This document shows positions 25,280-32,972 of a stretch of 64,000 nt of DNA, piece after piece. Under the pieces are notes generated by a model, which was not told where the DNA came from, ran no database searches, and saw nothing but the letters and a program-made list of their open reading frames with translations. The DNA comes from Rhodobacterales bacterium HKCCE3408 (GTDB lineage Bacteria; Pseudomonadota; Alphaproteobacteria; Rhodobacterales; Rhodobacteraceae), in assembly GCA_015689705.1 (NCBI GenBank), contig WVSN01000008.1:110398-174397 (forward strand). The letters run 5' to 3'. Position numbers and translations under genes: made by a program. Each line of letters opens with the position of its first letter. Within the stretch, counting starts at the first letter, position 1.

Positions 25280-25915
25280 ATGCCGTTGAAAATCATAGGA
25301 TCCGGCTTTGGCCGCACCGGAACGATGTCCACCAAGATGGCGCTCGAACAGCTTGGCTTCGGCCCCTGCCATCACATGGTGATGGTCATGGGCGACCCTG
25401 AACAGCCGCCGTTCTGGGCGGCGCGCGTGGCTGGTGCTCCGGTCGACTGGCACGAGGTGTTCGCCGGATACAATGCCCAGGTCGATTTTCCCGGTGCCGC
25501 AGTCTGGCCCGAACTGGTCGACGCGTTCCCCGACGCGAAAGTGATCCATACCGAGCGGCCGGAAGACGACTGGTGGGCGAGCTATTCCAAGACGATCGGC
25601 AAGTTCTGGCAGCACTACCGGACACTTCCGGTCCCGCCCGAACTGGTCGAGATGTTCTCGACGATGGACCAGCTTCTCGCCAAAGGCGTCTTCGGCGGCG
25701 CCGACCGCGAAACCTGCATCGCCGCCTATCGGCGCAACAACGCGCTGGTCCGCGACACGGTCCCGGAAGACAGGCTTCTGGTTTTCACACCGTCCGACGG
25801 ATGGGACCCGCTGTGCAGTTTCCTCGACGTTCCGGTCCCGGACGGGGATTTTCCGCGGAGCAATGCGCGCGAAGAGTTCTGGGCGCTGTTCGGGGGCGAA
25901 CCGGAACCGGCCTGA
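25280..25915 (+). CDS. Sulfotransferase-family protein
   Basis: The start at 25280 follows GGGAGG. The 211-residue protein opens with a P-loop-like phosphosulfate-binding motif, GSGFGRTGTMSTKMALEQLG, and continues with VIHTERPEDDWWASY, the expected 3'-phosphate-binding strand and helix of the short PAPS-type sulfotransferase family. Residues near the C-terminus (DRLLVFTPSDGWDPLCSFL) also fit. Many members have no proven substrate and some may not be sulfotransferases. It is followed 46 bases later by a methyltransferase in the same direction. Confidence 0.75.
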   Translation: MPLKIIGSGFGRTGTMSTKMALEQLGFGPCHHMVMVMGDPEQPPFWAARVAGAPVDWHEVFAGYNAQVDFPGAAVWPELVDAFPDAKVIHTERPEDDWWASYSKTIGKFWQHYRTLPVPPELVEMFSTMDQLLAKGVFGGADRETCIAAYRRNNALVRDTVPEDRLLVFTPSDGWDPLCSFLDVPVPDGDFPRSNAREEFWALFGGEPEPA

Positions 25916-25961
25916 CCCCCGGCCTGACAAGGAGACTCAGACTTCAACGGAGACAGACGAC

Positions 25962-26762
25962 ATGACAGAGAGACTTGCCAAAGGCTCGGGCCAGTCCAAC
26001 GGTCGCCTCTGGGGCGCGCGTGCGCGGGACTGGGCCGATATCCAGGAAGGACAGTGCGCCGACGCATTCCATTCCGTCCTCGCGCTGACGGGCGTCACGA
26101 ACGGCACGAAGCACCTCGATGCCGGCTGCGGCGCGGGAATGGCCGCGGCGCTGTCGTCCTCGCTTGGCGCAAGCGTGGCGGGACTCGACGCCGCCGAGGC
26201 AATGCTCGAGATCGCGCGCGAGCGCACGCCGTCCGGCGATTTTCGCCTCGGAGAACTGGAAGACCTGCCGTTTGACGACGACAGCTTCGATCTCGTGACC
26301 GGGTTCAATGCCTTCCAGTATGCCGCCGATGCGAGCCAGGCGCTGCGCGAAGCGGGCCGCGTGACCAGACCGGGCGGGTCGGTCGTCATCCTGACCTGGG
26401 GCAAGCCGGAGGGCATGGAAGCCGCGGCCCATGTCGCGGCCCTGAAGCCGCTCTTGCCGGCCCCGCCGCCGGGCGCGCCGGGGCCCTTCGCGCTTTCCGA
26501 CGAGGAGACCCTGCGCGACTTCGCAAGTACCGGCGGGCTGACCCCTGAGGAGGTCCATGATGTCGAGACGCGCTGGCACTATCCCGATGCAACGACCGCG
26601 CTGCGGGGTCTCGCCGCGTCGGGTGTGGCGGTCAAGGCCATCGAACACTCGGGGGAAGACGCCTTCAATGCAGCTATGGAACCGGTCATCGAACAATTCA
26701 CGCAGCCGGACGGATGTGTCAGCATGTCCGCCCGTTTCCGCTACCTTGTGGCATCGGTCTGA
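25962..26762 (+). CDS. Class I SAM-dependent methyltransferase
   Basis: The 266-residue protein has motif I HLDAGCGAGMAAA near residue 50, the acidic ribose-binding strand (VAGLDAAEAML), motif II (LPFDDDSFDLVTGFNAFQYA) and motif III (RPGGSVVILTWG). It is of the UbiE/Methyltransf_11 type acting on small molecules. Its RBS GGAGA precedes the ATG. Its substrate is unknown; adjacency to a sulfotransferase-like gene hints at small-molecule modification. Confidence 0.85.
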   Translation: MTERLAKGSGQSNGRLWGARARDWADIQEGQCADAFHSVLALTGVTNGTKHLDAGCGAGMAAALSSSLGASVAGLDAAEAMLEIARERTPSGDFRLGELEDLPFDDDSFDLVTGFNAFQYAADASQALREAGRVTRPGGSVVILTWGKPEGMEAAAHVAALKPLLPAPPPGAPGPFALSDEETLRDFASTGGLTPEEVHDVETRWHYPDATTALRGLAASGVAVKAIEHSGEDAFNAAMEPVIEQFTQPDGCVSMSARFRYLVASV

Positions 26763-26823
26763 ACGCAGTGCGGACCGGGCGCGCTGCTCGGTGGCCTAAC
26801 GGCGGCGTCGGCCCGGGATTTGC

Positions 26824-27297
26824 ATGATGAACTTCCTTCAAGCATCGATAATCGCTGTATTTGCCGTGGGTGCGGGCGCAGCGACGATTTCCGTGATGAA
26901 GGAAGACCCTGCGGGATTTGTCGTCCCGCAGGGTCCCTGGCAACCGGGCGAGGATCTCGACGGGCGCAGCTTCCAGGTCGAGGGCACGATCCTCGAAACC
27001 GAAGAGACGCTGCCCGACCAGCTGAATTTCGAGGACGGGCGTTTTCAGTCGGCAATGTGCCAGCTCTACTGCGACTTCGGCTGGTCGGACTACCGGACCT
27101 GGACCGATGGCGACATGATCCACTTCACCGCAACCACCCGCTGTCCGGATGCGCCGCACAGCGTGGTCTGGTTCGGCACGGTATCCGGGGGAACGATGCG
27201 TGTGGAAAGGCGGTGGACCACGCGACGCTGGTACTGGACGCGGCATCTGAATTTCATTGGCGAGGGATCGATGACACCGCCAGAAGCGACCGGATGA
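26824..27297 (+). CDS. Hypothetical exported or membrane-anchored protein
   Basis: The 157-residue product has an N-terminal hydrophobic stretch (FLQASIIAVFAVGAGAATI) that is either a signal peptide or an anchor. The rest is a soluble domain rich in Trp, Thr and acidic residues, with two cysteines close together (MCQLYCDFGW) and one more in TTRCPD, suggesting oxidised folding outside the cytoplasm. No family is recognised. It overlaps the next gene by four bases (ATGA), so the two are co-translated. Confidence 0.6.
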   Translation: MMNFLQASIIAVFAVGAGAATISVMKEDPAGFVVPQGPWQPGEDLDGRSFQVEGTILETEETLPDQLNFEDGRFQSAMCQLYCDFGWSDYRTWTDGDMIHFTATTRCPDAPHSVVWFGTVSGGTMRVERRWTTRRWYWTRHLNFIGEGSMTPPEATG

Positions 27298-27959
27298 CCG
27301 GAGATCGCACCAGCGGGTCACGTGTCCGGGTCGGCCGGCTCATCCTGCGCATTGTCCTGTTCCTGCTGTTTCTCATTCTTGCGACATGGGTGGCGCACCT
27401 GGTGCGCGAGGCGCTGGCCCTCGAGGTCATGCCCGCGAATGAGCAAATGGTTCACCGCGCGATCATTCTGGGATCGGTCGCCTATGTCGGTCTTCTCGCG
27501 CTGCCGTTCATGCCGGGCGCCGAGATCGGCATCGCGATGCTGACCGCCTTCGGCGCAGCCATCGCGCCGCTGGTCTATCTGGCGACCGTATTCGCCATGC
27601 TCCTGTCGTACACGCTCGGCCGCCTGCTTCCGGTCACCGTGCTCGCCCGCATTCTGGCTTCGCTTCGCCTGAGACGGGCCGCCGTCATGGTGGCGCGAAC
27701 CGCGCCGCTGTCGCGCGAGGCACGGCTGGAGTTGCTGCTGGCCGGTGCGCCGCCCCGGACAGTGGCCCTGGCACTCCGGCATCGCTACGCGGCGCTCGCC
27801 CTTCTGGTGAACGTTCCCGGCAATGCGATCATCGGCGGCGGAGGCGGGATCATGATGATGGCCGGGTTGAGCGGCCTGTTCGCCCCGGCACCAACGGCCA
27901 TCGCCGTCGCGATGGCCGTGTCGCCGGTGCCGCTGGCCTTCATCCTTCTCGGTGCCTGA
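27294..27959 (+). CDS. Polytopic membrane protein, DedA/SNARE-associated-like
   Basis: The 221-residue protein has four to five hydrophobic segments. The central portion, LPFMPGAEIGIAMLTAFGAAIAPLVYLATV, and the late segment NVPGNAIIGGGGGIMMMAGL resemble the re-entrant loops of DedA/VTT-domain (SNARE-associated) proteins, which move lipids across membranes. The resemblance is partial. Coupled translation with the upstream exported protein suggests a joint envelope function. It ends just before a hairpin at 27975. Confidence 0.55.
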   Translation: MTGDRTSGSRVRVGRLILRIVLFLLFLILATWVAHLVREALALEVMPANEQMVHRAIILGSVAYVGLLALPFMPGAEIGIAMLTAFGAAIAPLVYLATVFAMLLSYTLGRLLPVTVLARILASLRLRRAAVMVARTAPLSREARLELLLAGAPPRTVALALRHRYAALALLVNVPGNAIIGGGGGIMMMAGLSGLFAPAPTAIAVAMAVSPVPLAFILLGA

Positions 27960-27974
27960 CCTCCGCGGTGGCTA

Positions 27975-27991
27975 AAGGCCCGCGCGGCCTT
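27975..27991. terminator. Candidate hairpin between convergent genes
   Basis: AAGGCC and GGCCTT form a 6-bp GC-rich stem around a CGCGC loop, in the 68 bases between the plus-strand membrane protein and the minus-strand NRPS operon end. A symmetric stem here could stop transcription from both sides, but no clear T-run follows, so the call is weak. Confidence 0.3.
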
Positions 27992-28027
27992 CCTGCCCGG
28001 TGGAAGGAGACCCGCAGTATCGATCGC

Positions 28028-29197
28028 TCAGGCGACCCCGAACCGGTCCTGGTGCTGCGCGATGATGTTGCGCTGGATATCGGACGTCCCGCCATAGATG
28101 ACGCCACCCACGGCATCACGGAGATCGCGGGCGGCATCCGCGTCCCAAAGGCAGCCGGCGCCGCCCATCGTCCGCACCGCATCGAGGCTCGACGCGAGTA
28201 TCGCCTCGGAGATATGCAGCTTGGTCAGCGCCGCTTCGGCTCCGGTCCCGGTCCCGGTCTGCATCTGCCAGGCCGCGCGGCGCTGCATCAGCAGGCTGGT
28301 CTCGTAGCGCAGCCGCATATCGGCGAGGCGGTTCGCGACCGACTGGTTCTGCGCGATCGGCCGACCGAACACGCTCCGCTCGTTGGCGTAGGCGATGCAG
28401 TCGGACAGTTGCCGCTTCATCGCGCCGACGTTGCTGGCGAAAATCATCTGCCGTTCCCATTCCGAGGACCGCGCGAAGATCGAAGACCCCGCGCCCTCGG
28501 GACCAAGCCGGGCGGACTCGGGCAGGCGCACGCCATCGAATGACAGAAACCCGGTCGGGATTGTCCGAAGCCCGGATTTGTCGATCTCGGCCCCACGGCG
28601 CACGCCCGGCTCGGACATGTCCATCAGGAAGGCGCTGACCCCCCAAGACCCCGCATCGGGATTGGTCCGCGCGAAAACCAGTGCGAAGTCACAGGCCGGC
28701 GCCATACCGATGAAGGCCTTTTCGCCGTCGATCACGTAGTCGCTGCCGTCCCTGACTGCGCTGGTCCGCAACGCCATCGCGTCCGAGCCGGACGCGAGCT
28801 CGGTGACCGCATCCGCCCCAATCCATTCGCCCGACAGGATGCGTGGCAGGTAACGGTATTTCTGGGCATCGCTCCCGAACTCGGCAATCGGACGGATGAT
28901 CGTCCAGATCTGGGCATTGAGCGCGAGCAGGAGACCGTTGTCGCGGCAAGCTACGCCGATCTCGTGCAGCACATGGGCCGCCGTCATCAGGTCCTGCCCG
29001 TCACCGCCGAGATCCTCGGCAAGACCGAGCCGCAGGAGTCCCTGATCGGCCAGATCGGTCCAGCGGGACCGCCATTCCCCGGCATCGTAGGTTCCGCGCC
29101 GGTCCCGGGCGTCGAGATCCCGGTTGAGGCGCGCCTCGGCGAAATCGCGGGCCGACTTGCCGGCGGCGATCATGCTGTCGGTCAACGTGAAGTCCAA
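28028..29197 (-). CDS. Acyl-CoA dehydrogenase-like flavoprotein of the NRPS cluster
   Basis: The 389-residue protein has the full acyl-CoA dehydrogenase fold: N-terminal helices, FAD-binding beta domain (GADAVTELASGSDAMAL) and C-terminal helical domain (ERSVFGRPIAQNQSVANRLADM; GGAGCLWDADAARDLRDAV). The usual catalytic Glu of SCAD/MCAD is Gly here (IYGGTSDIQRN), but Glu248 in WERQMIF lies where isovaleryl-CoA and prolyl-carrier dehydrogenases keep their base. It is the last gene of the NRPS operon, one base after NRPS 2. Next to a free A enzyme and free carrier protein it most likely oxidises a carrier-bound amino acid, as PltE, PigA and AnaB do to prolyl-PCP. The substrate is inferred. Confidence 0.85.
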   Translation of the reverse strand: MDFTLTDSMIAAGKSARDFAEARLNRDLDARDRRGTYDAGEWRSRWTDLADQGLLRLGLAEDLGGDGQDLMTAAHVLHEIGVACRDNGLLLALNAQIWTIIRPIAEFGSDAQKYRYLPRILSGEWIGADAVTELASGSDAMALRTSAVRDGSDYVIDGEKAFIGMAPACDFALVFARTNPDAGSWGVSAFLMDMSEPGVRRGAEIDKSGLRTIPTGFLSFDGVRLPESARLGPEGAGSSIFARSSEWERQMIFASNVGAMKRQLSDCIAYANERSVFGRPIAQNQSVANRLADMRLRYETSLLMQRRAAWQMQTGTGTGAEAALTKLHISEAILASSLDAVRTMGGAGCLWDADAARDLRDAVGGVIYGGTSDIQRNIIAQHQDRFGVA

Positions 29198-29198
29198 G

Positions 29199-32100
29199 TC
29201 AGGCCTCCTCGGCTTCGCTCAGCATGCGGGCAAGCAGCGTCGTCCACTCGAAGAGCGCGTCGCGATCCTTCTGCAGATCCAGGTGACGGACGTCGAGACT
29301 GCCGTCGATCCGATCCGGGCAGACGGCGGGCAGCCAGCTTTCGGGCGACAAGAGCGTCCTGCCTTCCTTCGACATGAGGAGCCTGACCGTGCCATCGTAT
29401 CGGTTTGGCCGGTAGTCCAGCAGCTTGGCGCGGTAGCAATTCCCCACGGACATGAGACGCTGCCGCTCCGGGTCGCCCAGACCCAGCCGGCGGCGCATGT
29501 CGCTGAGCCGGGCGAGCAGGACGCTGCGCGCGCGCAGGGACGTCATCGGCAACGGGCCGAGCCGGCTCGCGCCGGTCTCCCACGACGGATCGAGCAGGAA
29601 GACGAACGGGTCGGTCCCACGCTCCTCGCGGATCCGCCGGGCGACCTCGATGGCCAGCACTCCGCCGAGGGAGTAGCCGCCGATCTGCACCGGTCCGTCA
29701 CCGAACAGATCATCGGCGAGCGTCTTCAGGTCATCCGCCATCCGGTCGAGGTCCTGGTCCCAGGGCGTCGGGCCGCGCAGGAAACGGGAATACTGGAAGA
29801 CGAGCGGCCGGTTCGGGCCGAGCGCATGGCCCAGATGCGCGCACATCTCAGGGCTGCCGTGGATCATCAGGAACGGCGTCTCGCGGCCCTCGGCGTTCAG
29901 CCGGGCGAGAAGCGCGTCGTCCGGTGACGACGCGCCGGCCGCGGCCTTTGCCTCGATATGGGCGGCGAGATCGGACAGCACCGGGTGCCGGAAAATCTCG
30001 TGCGCGGCGATTGGCAGACCCGCCGCTTCGGCGGCGAAAACCGCGCGCATGGCCAGCAGGGAATCCCCGCCGAGATCGAAGAAATCGTCGTCCATGCCGA
30101 CCGCCGGACCGCCAAGCAGCTCGGCCCAGATGGCGGCCAGGCGCGTCGCGACGAACCCGGTGGGCTCGCTGGCTTCAGCAGCCGCGGGCAGAGCAGGACG
30201 GATGGCTTCTAGGGACCGGCGGTCGATCTTTCCGTTCGGCAGCCGCGGCAAAGGGCCCGCGACACGGATCTCGGACGGCACCATGTAGGCCGGCAAAGCC
30301 TGCTTAAGCTGGTCGCGGATCGCCCTGCTCTCGCCGCGCTCCGCGTACGCCACGAGGCGCTGACCAGCCTCCCCGCCCCTCGCGAGGACAGCGCTGGCGT
30401 CGATGCCGGGGATTGCCGCAAGGGCGGCCTCGACCTCGGCGAGTTCAACCCGATGGCCGCGTATCTTGACCTGAGCGTCGCCCCGTCCCCTGTAGAGCAC
30501 GGTGCCGTCGGGTCGCCGCAGTCCGAGGTCGCCGGTGCGGTAGGCGGGAACGCCGTCGAGCCCGGTGAAGACCCGGGCCGCGGCGGCCGGGGCATTGATG
30601 TAGCCATCGGCCACGCCCGGACCGGTCACGGTGATCTCTCCCAGAACGCCGTCAGGCAGGACGGCACAGTCGGGATCGGTGATGGCAATACCCGCTCCGG
30701 GCACAGCGCGGCCGATGGGCACGTCGGCGCTGCCGTCGTGTCGCGCCGTATCGTAAGCCGTGCACCAGACCGTCGCTTCGGTCGGCCCGTATTCGTTGAA
30801 GAGCCGCCCCGGCCCCGAACTGCGGTGCAATTCGACCAGCGCGGCCGGCAGGACTTCGCCCGCGACGATGACGGTATCGAGCGACGCCAGGCGCTCGCCC
30901 GGCGCATGTTCCAGGAGAAACTGGTAGAGCCGCGGCAGGCAGAGCATGTGGCTTGGCCGCCCCGTCGCGATCAGGTCGGATACGGCAGCCGTATCCTTCT
31001 CCGCGCCCGGGGGCGACAGGAGAACGGAGCCACCGGTCGAAAGCGCCCAGTAGAGGCCCGCAACGGAGCTGTCGAAGCTGAGCGGCGAAAGAACGAGGAA
31101 CGCGTCCGGATCGCCGCCATAGACCTCCGTCCGGATGCCGGTCGACCAGGCCAGGTTGGCATGAGTGACGCGCACCCCTTTCGGCTGCCCCTGCGAGCCC
31201 GAGGTGAAAAGAACATAGGCCGCCATGTCGCCCGTGATCTCGACCGGCGGGGCGGCGCCTGTGCCGGGCAGGACCTTCGGGAGGTCACACCAGTCGAGCG
31301 CGGCGAAATCCTCCGACCTCGTGACGACGACGCGGGCCCCGGACGCCTCGATCATCGCGGCCAGCCGGTCACGCGGGTAGTCGAGGTCGAGCGCGACATA
31401 GGCCGCGCCGCACAGCATGACCCCGAGAATGCCGGACACCGCAGCAGCCGAACGGCCCATGGCCACCGGTACTATATCGCCCGGCCAGACCCCGGCATCC
31501 GCCAGGGCAGCGGCGATGCCCTCGGCCGCGCGCAGAAGTTCCGCGTAGCTCAGCCGCTCGTCTCCGCAGCGGATGGCCGTTGCCTCCGGATTGCGCGCGG
31601 CGTGGCGGGCAATCGCCTGGGGGATCGGCGGAAAATCAAGGCGCGCGGCAGGCTCTGCAGACGGAGCGGCGATGCCGCCGCGGGACAATGCGGCCACCGG
31701 CAGATCGGGATCGGCCACGGCCCGTGCGAGGAGCGAAAGAAAGTCCCCGGCAAAGGCGGCTGCAACCTCGGGATCGTGGTGTGCCGGACCGCTGTAGACG
31801 CGCAGGCTCGGCGCGGATCCCGGGAAATAGAGGACGGCAAGCGGATCGGGGCTCGGCGCACCAGCGACGACATCCCGCAGCACGATCCCTTGAGGCGGTG
31901 TAGGGGTCGGCGGTAGCCCTTCGTAGATGAACGGGACGTGGTAGGCCGGTGATGCGCCGAGACCGGCCCAGGCCTTCACATCCGCCAGAGAGGCCATGAC
32001 ATGAGGCCTGCGCGCTTCTGTCTCTGCACCAGCGCGACGGATGAGCGCCTCGACCGTTTCTTCGGGGTCGATCCGGATCCGCAGTGGCAGCGTGTTGACG

Positions 32101-32972
32101 AAGGCGCCCACGGCGGTATCGCAACCGGGCAGGTCGACCGGGCGGCCGGCATGGGACTGCCCGATCACGATGTCGTCGCCCACCCCGTAGCGGCGCATCT
32201 GCGCGGCGAAAAGCGCAGTGACCACGGTCGCCGGTGTGACGCGGAGGCGGCGGGCAAGGGTATTCACGGCACGGTCGAGGCCGGGATCGACCGGCAGCAC
32301 GCGCATCACGACGGAACCCGATGCGGGACCAGTTGCGGGCACAATGCCCGGCCGCACCGGCGGCTCCATTCCGTCCAGATGATCGCGCCACCACGCCTCC
32401 TCTGCGGCGCGGTCGGCCTCGGGCCGCTCGGCATGCCAGGCAAGCAGGTCGCGGAACTGTCCCGGCGCTGGCGGCGCCTCGCCGCCATAGCGCGCCAGAA
32501 CGTCCCCGATGAGCACCCCGCCCGACCAGCCGTCGCAGATCAGATGGTGGACGAACCACAGAACCGTATGCGTCTCCCTGCCATTGCGCAGGATCACGAC
32601 ACGCGACAGCGGCGCCGAGCGCAGGTCGAAGCCGCGCGCCGCCTCGGCCGCCGCCCGGGCCTCGATCGCGGCTGCGTCGTCGGGTCCGTCCTCGACCAGA
32701 ACTTCCAGCGGCGGAGGAACACGGAGCAGCTGCACGGGGCGGCTCAGGCCCTGCCATTCGAAAGACAGCCCGAACGCATCCCGGCTTGCTGCGGCCCCCC
32801 GGATCGCTTCGATCAGCCGGTCGGTATCGACTTGCCCATCCAGTGTGAAGCGGAGGCATCCGAAGTAGCTCCCCGGAGGCGCGTCGCCGCGCAGGATGTC
32901 GAGCAGCATACCGGCCTGCGGCGGCGCAAGCGGCAGGATCTCCTCGGCGCCTTCGACATCTCCGAGGATCAT
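29199..32972 (-). CDS. NRPS 2: condensation-adenylation-PCP-thioesterase
   Basis: The start at ATG 32972 overlaps the NRPS 1 stop (ATGA), giving 1257 residues. Domains: condensation at about 8-430 with HHLICDG at 142-148; adenylation at about 450-920 with FTSGSQGQPKG at 589-599, NEYGPTE at 726-732 and NGKID at 913-917; PCP at about 935-1010 with phosphopantetheine Ser971 (LGGDSLLAM); thioesterase at about 1030-1257 with the nucleophile Ser1101 in GYSLGG and a candidate His1230. Read against PheA positions, the specificity residues are D-S-A-C-I-A-E-V-W, a code I do not recognise. As the terminal module it adds the last residue and releases the product by hydrolysis or cyclisation. Confidence 0.92.
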   Translation of the reverse strand: MILGDVEGAEEILPLAPPQAGMLLDILRGDAPPGSYFGCLRFTLDGQVDTDRLIEAIRGAAASRDAFGLSFEWQGLSRPVQLLRVPPPLEVLVEDGPDDAAAIEARAAAEAARGFDLRSAPLSRVVILRNGRETHTVLWFVHHLICDGWSGGVLIGDVLARYGGEAPPAPGQFRDLLAWHAERPEADRAAEEAWWRDHLDGMEPPVRPGIVPATGPASGSVVMRVLPVDPGLDRAVNTLARRLRVTPATVVTALFAAQMRRYGVGDDIVIGQSHAGRPVDLPGCDTAVGAFVNTLPLRIRIDPEETVEALIRRAGAETEARRPHVMASLADVKAWAGLGASPAYHVPFIYEGLPPTPTPPQGIVLRDVVAGAPSPDPLAVLYFPGSAPSLRVYSGPAHHDPEVAAAFAGDFLSLLARAVADPDLPVAALSRGGIAAPSAEPAARLDFPPIPQAIARHAARNPEATAIRCGDERLSYAELLRAAEGIAAALADAGVWPGDIVPVAMGRSAAAVSGILGVMLCGAAYVALDLDYPRDRLAAMIEASGARVVVTRSEDFAALDWCDLPKVLPGTGAAPPVEITGDMAAYVLFTSGSQGQPKGVRVTHANLAWSTGIRTEVYGGDPDAFLVLSPLSFDSSVAGLYWALSTGGSVLLSPPGAEKDTAAVSDLIATGRPSHMLCLPRLYQFLLEHAPGERLASLDTVIVAGEVLPAALVELHRSSGPGRLFNEYGPTEATVWCTAYDTARHDGSADVPIGRAVPGAGIAITDPDCAVLPDGVLGEITVTGPGVADGYINAPAAAARVFTGLDGVPAYRTGDLGLRRPDGTVLYRGRGDAQVKIRGHRVELAEVEAALAAIPGIDASAVLARGGEAGQRLVAYAERGESRAIRDQLKQALPAYMVPSEIRVAGPLPRLPNGKIDRRSLEAIRPALPAAAEASEPTGFVATRLAAIWAELLGGPAVGMDDDFFDLGGDSLLAMRAVFAAEAAGLPIAAHEIFRHPVLSDLAAHIEAKAAAGASSPDDALLARLNAEGRETPFLMIHGSPEMCAHLGHALGPNRPLVFQYSRFLRGPTPWDQDLDRMADDLKTLADDLFGDGPVQIGGYSLGGVLAIEVARRIREERGTDPFVFLLDPSWETGASRLGPLPMTSLRARSVLLARLSDMRRRLGLGDPERQRLMSVGNCYRAKLLDYRPNRYDGTVRLLMSKEGRTLLSPESWLPAVCPDRIDGSLDVRHLDLQKDRDALFEWTTLLARMLSEAEEA

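Noticed and set aside
28150..28250. Acyl-CoA dehydrogenase-like protein might be inactive because the SCAD-type Glu is Gly
   Set aside because: Enzymes of the isovaleryl-CoA and prolyl-PCP type carry the base elsewhere, and Glu248 occupies that place, so the change indicates a subtype and not a loss.
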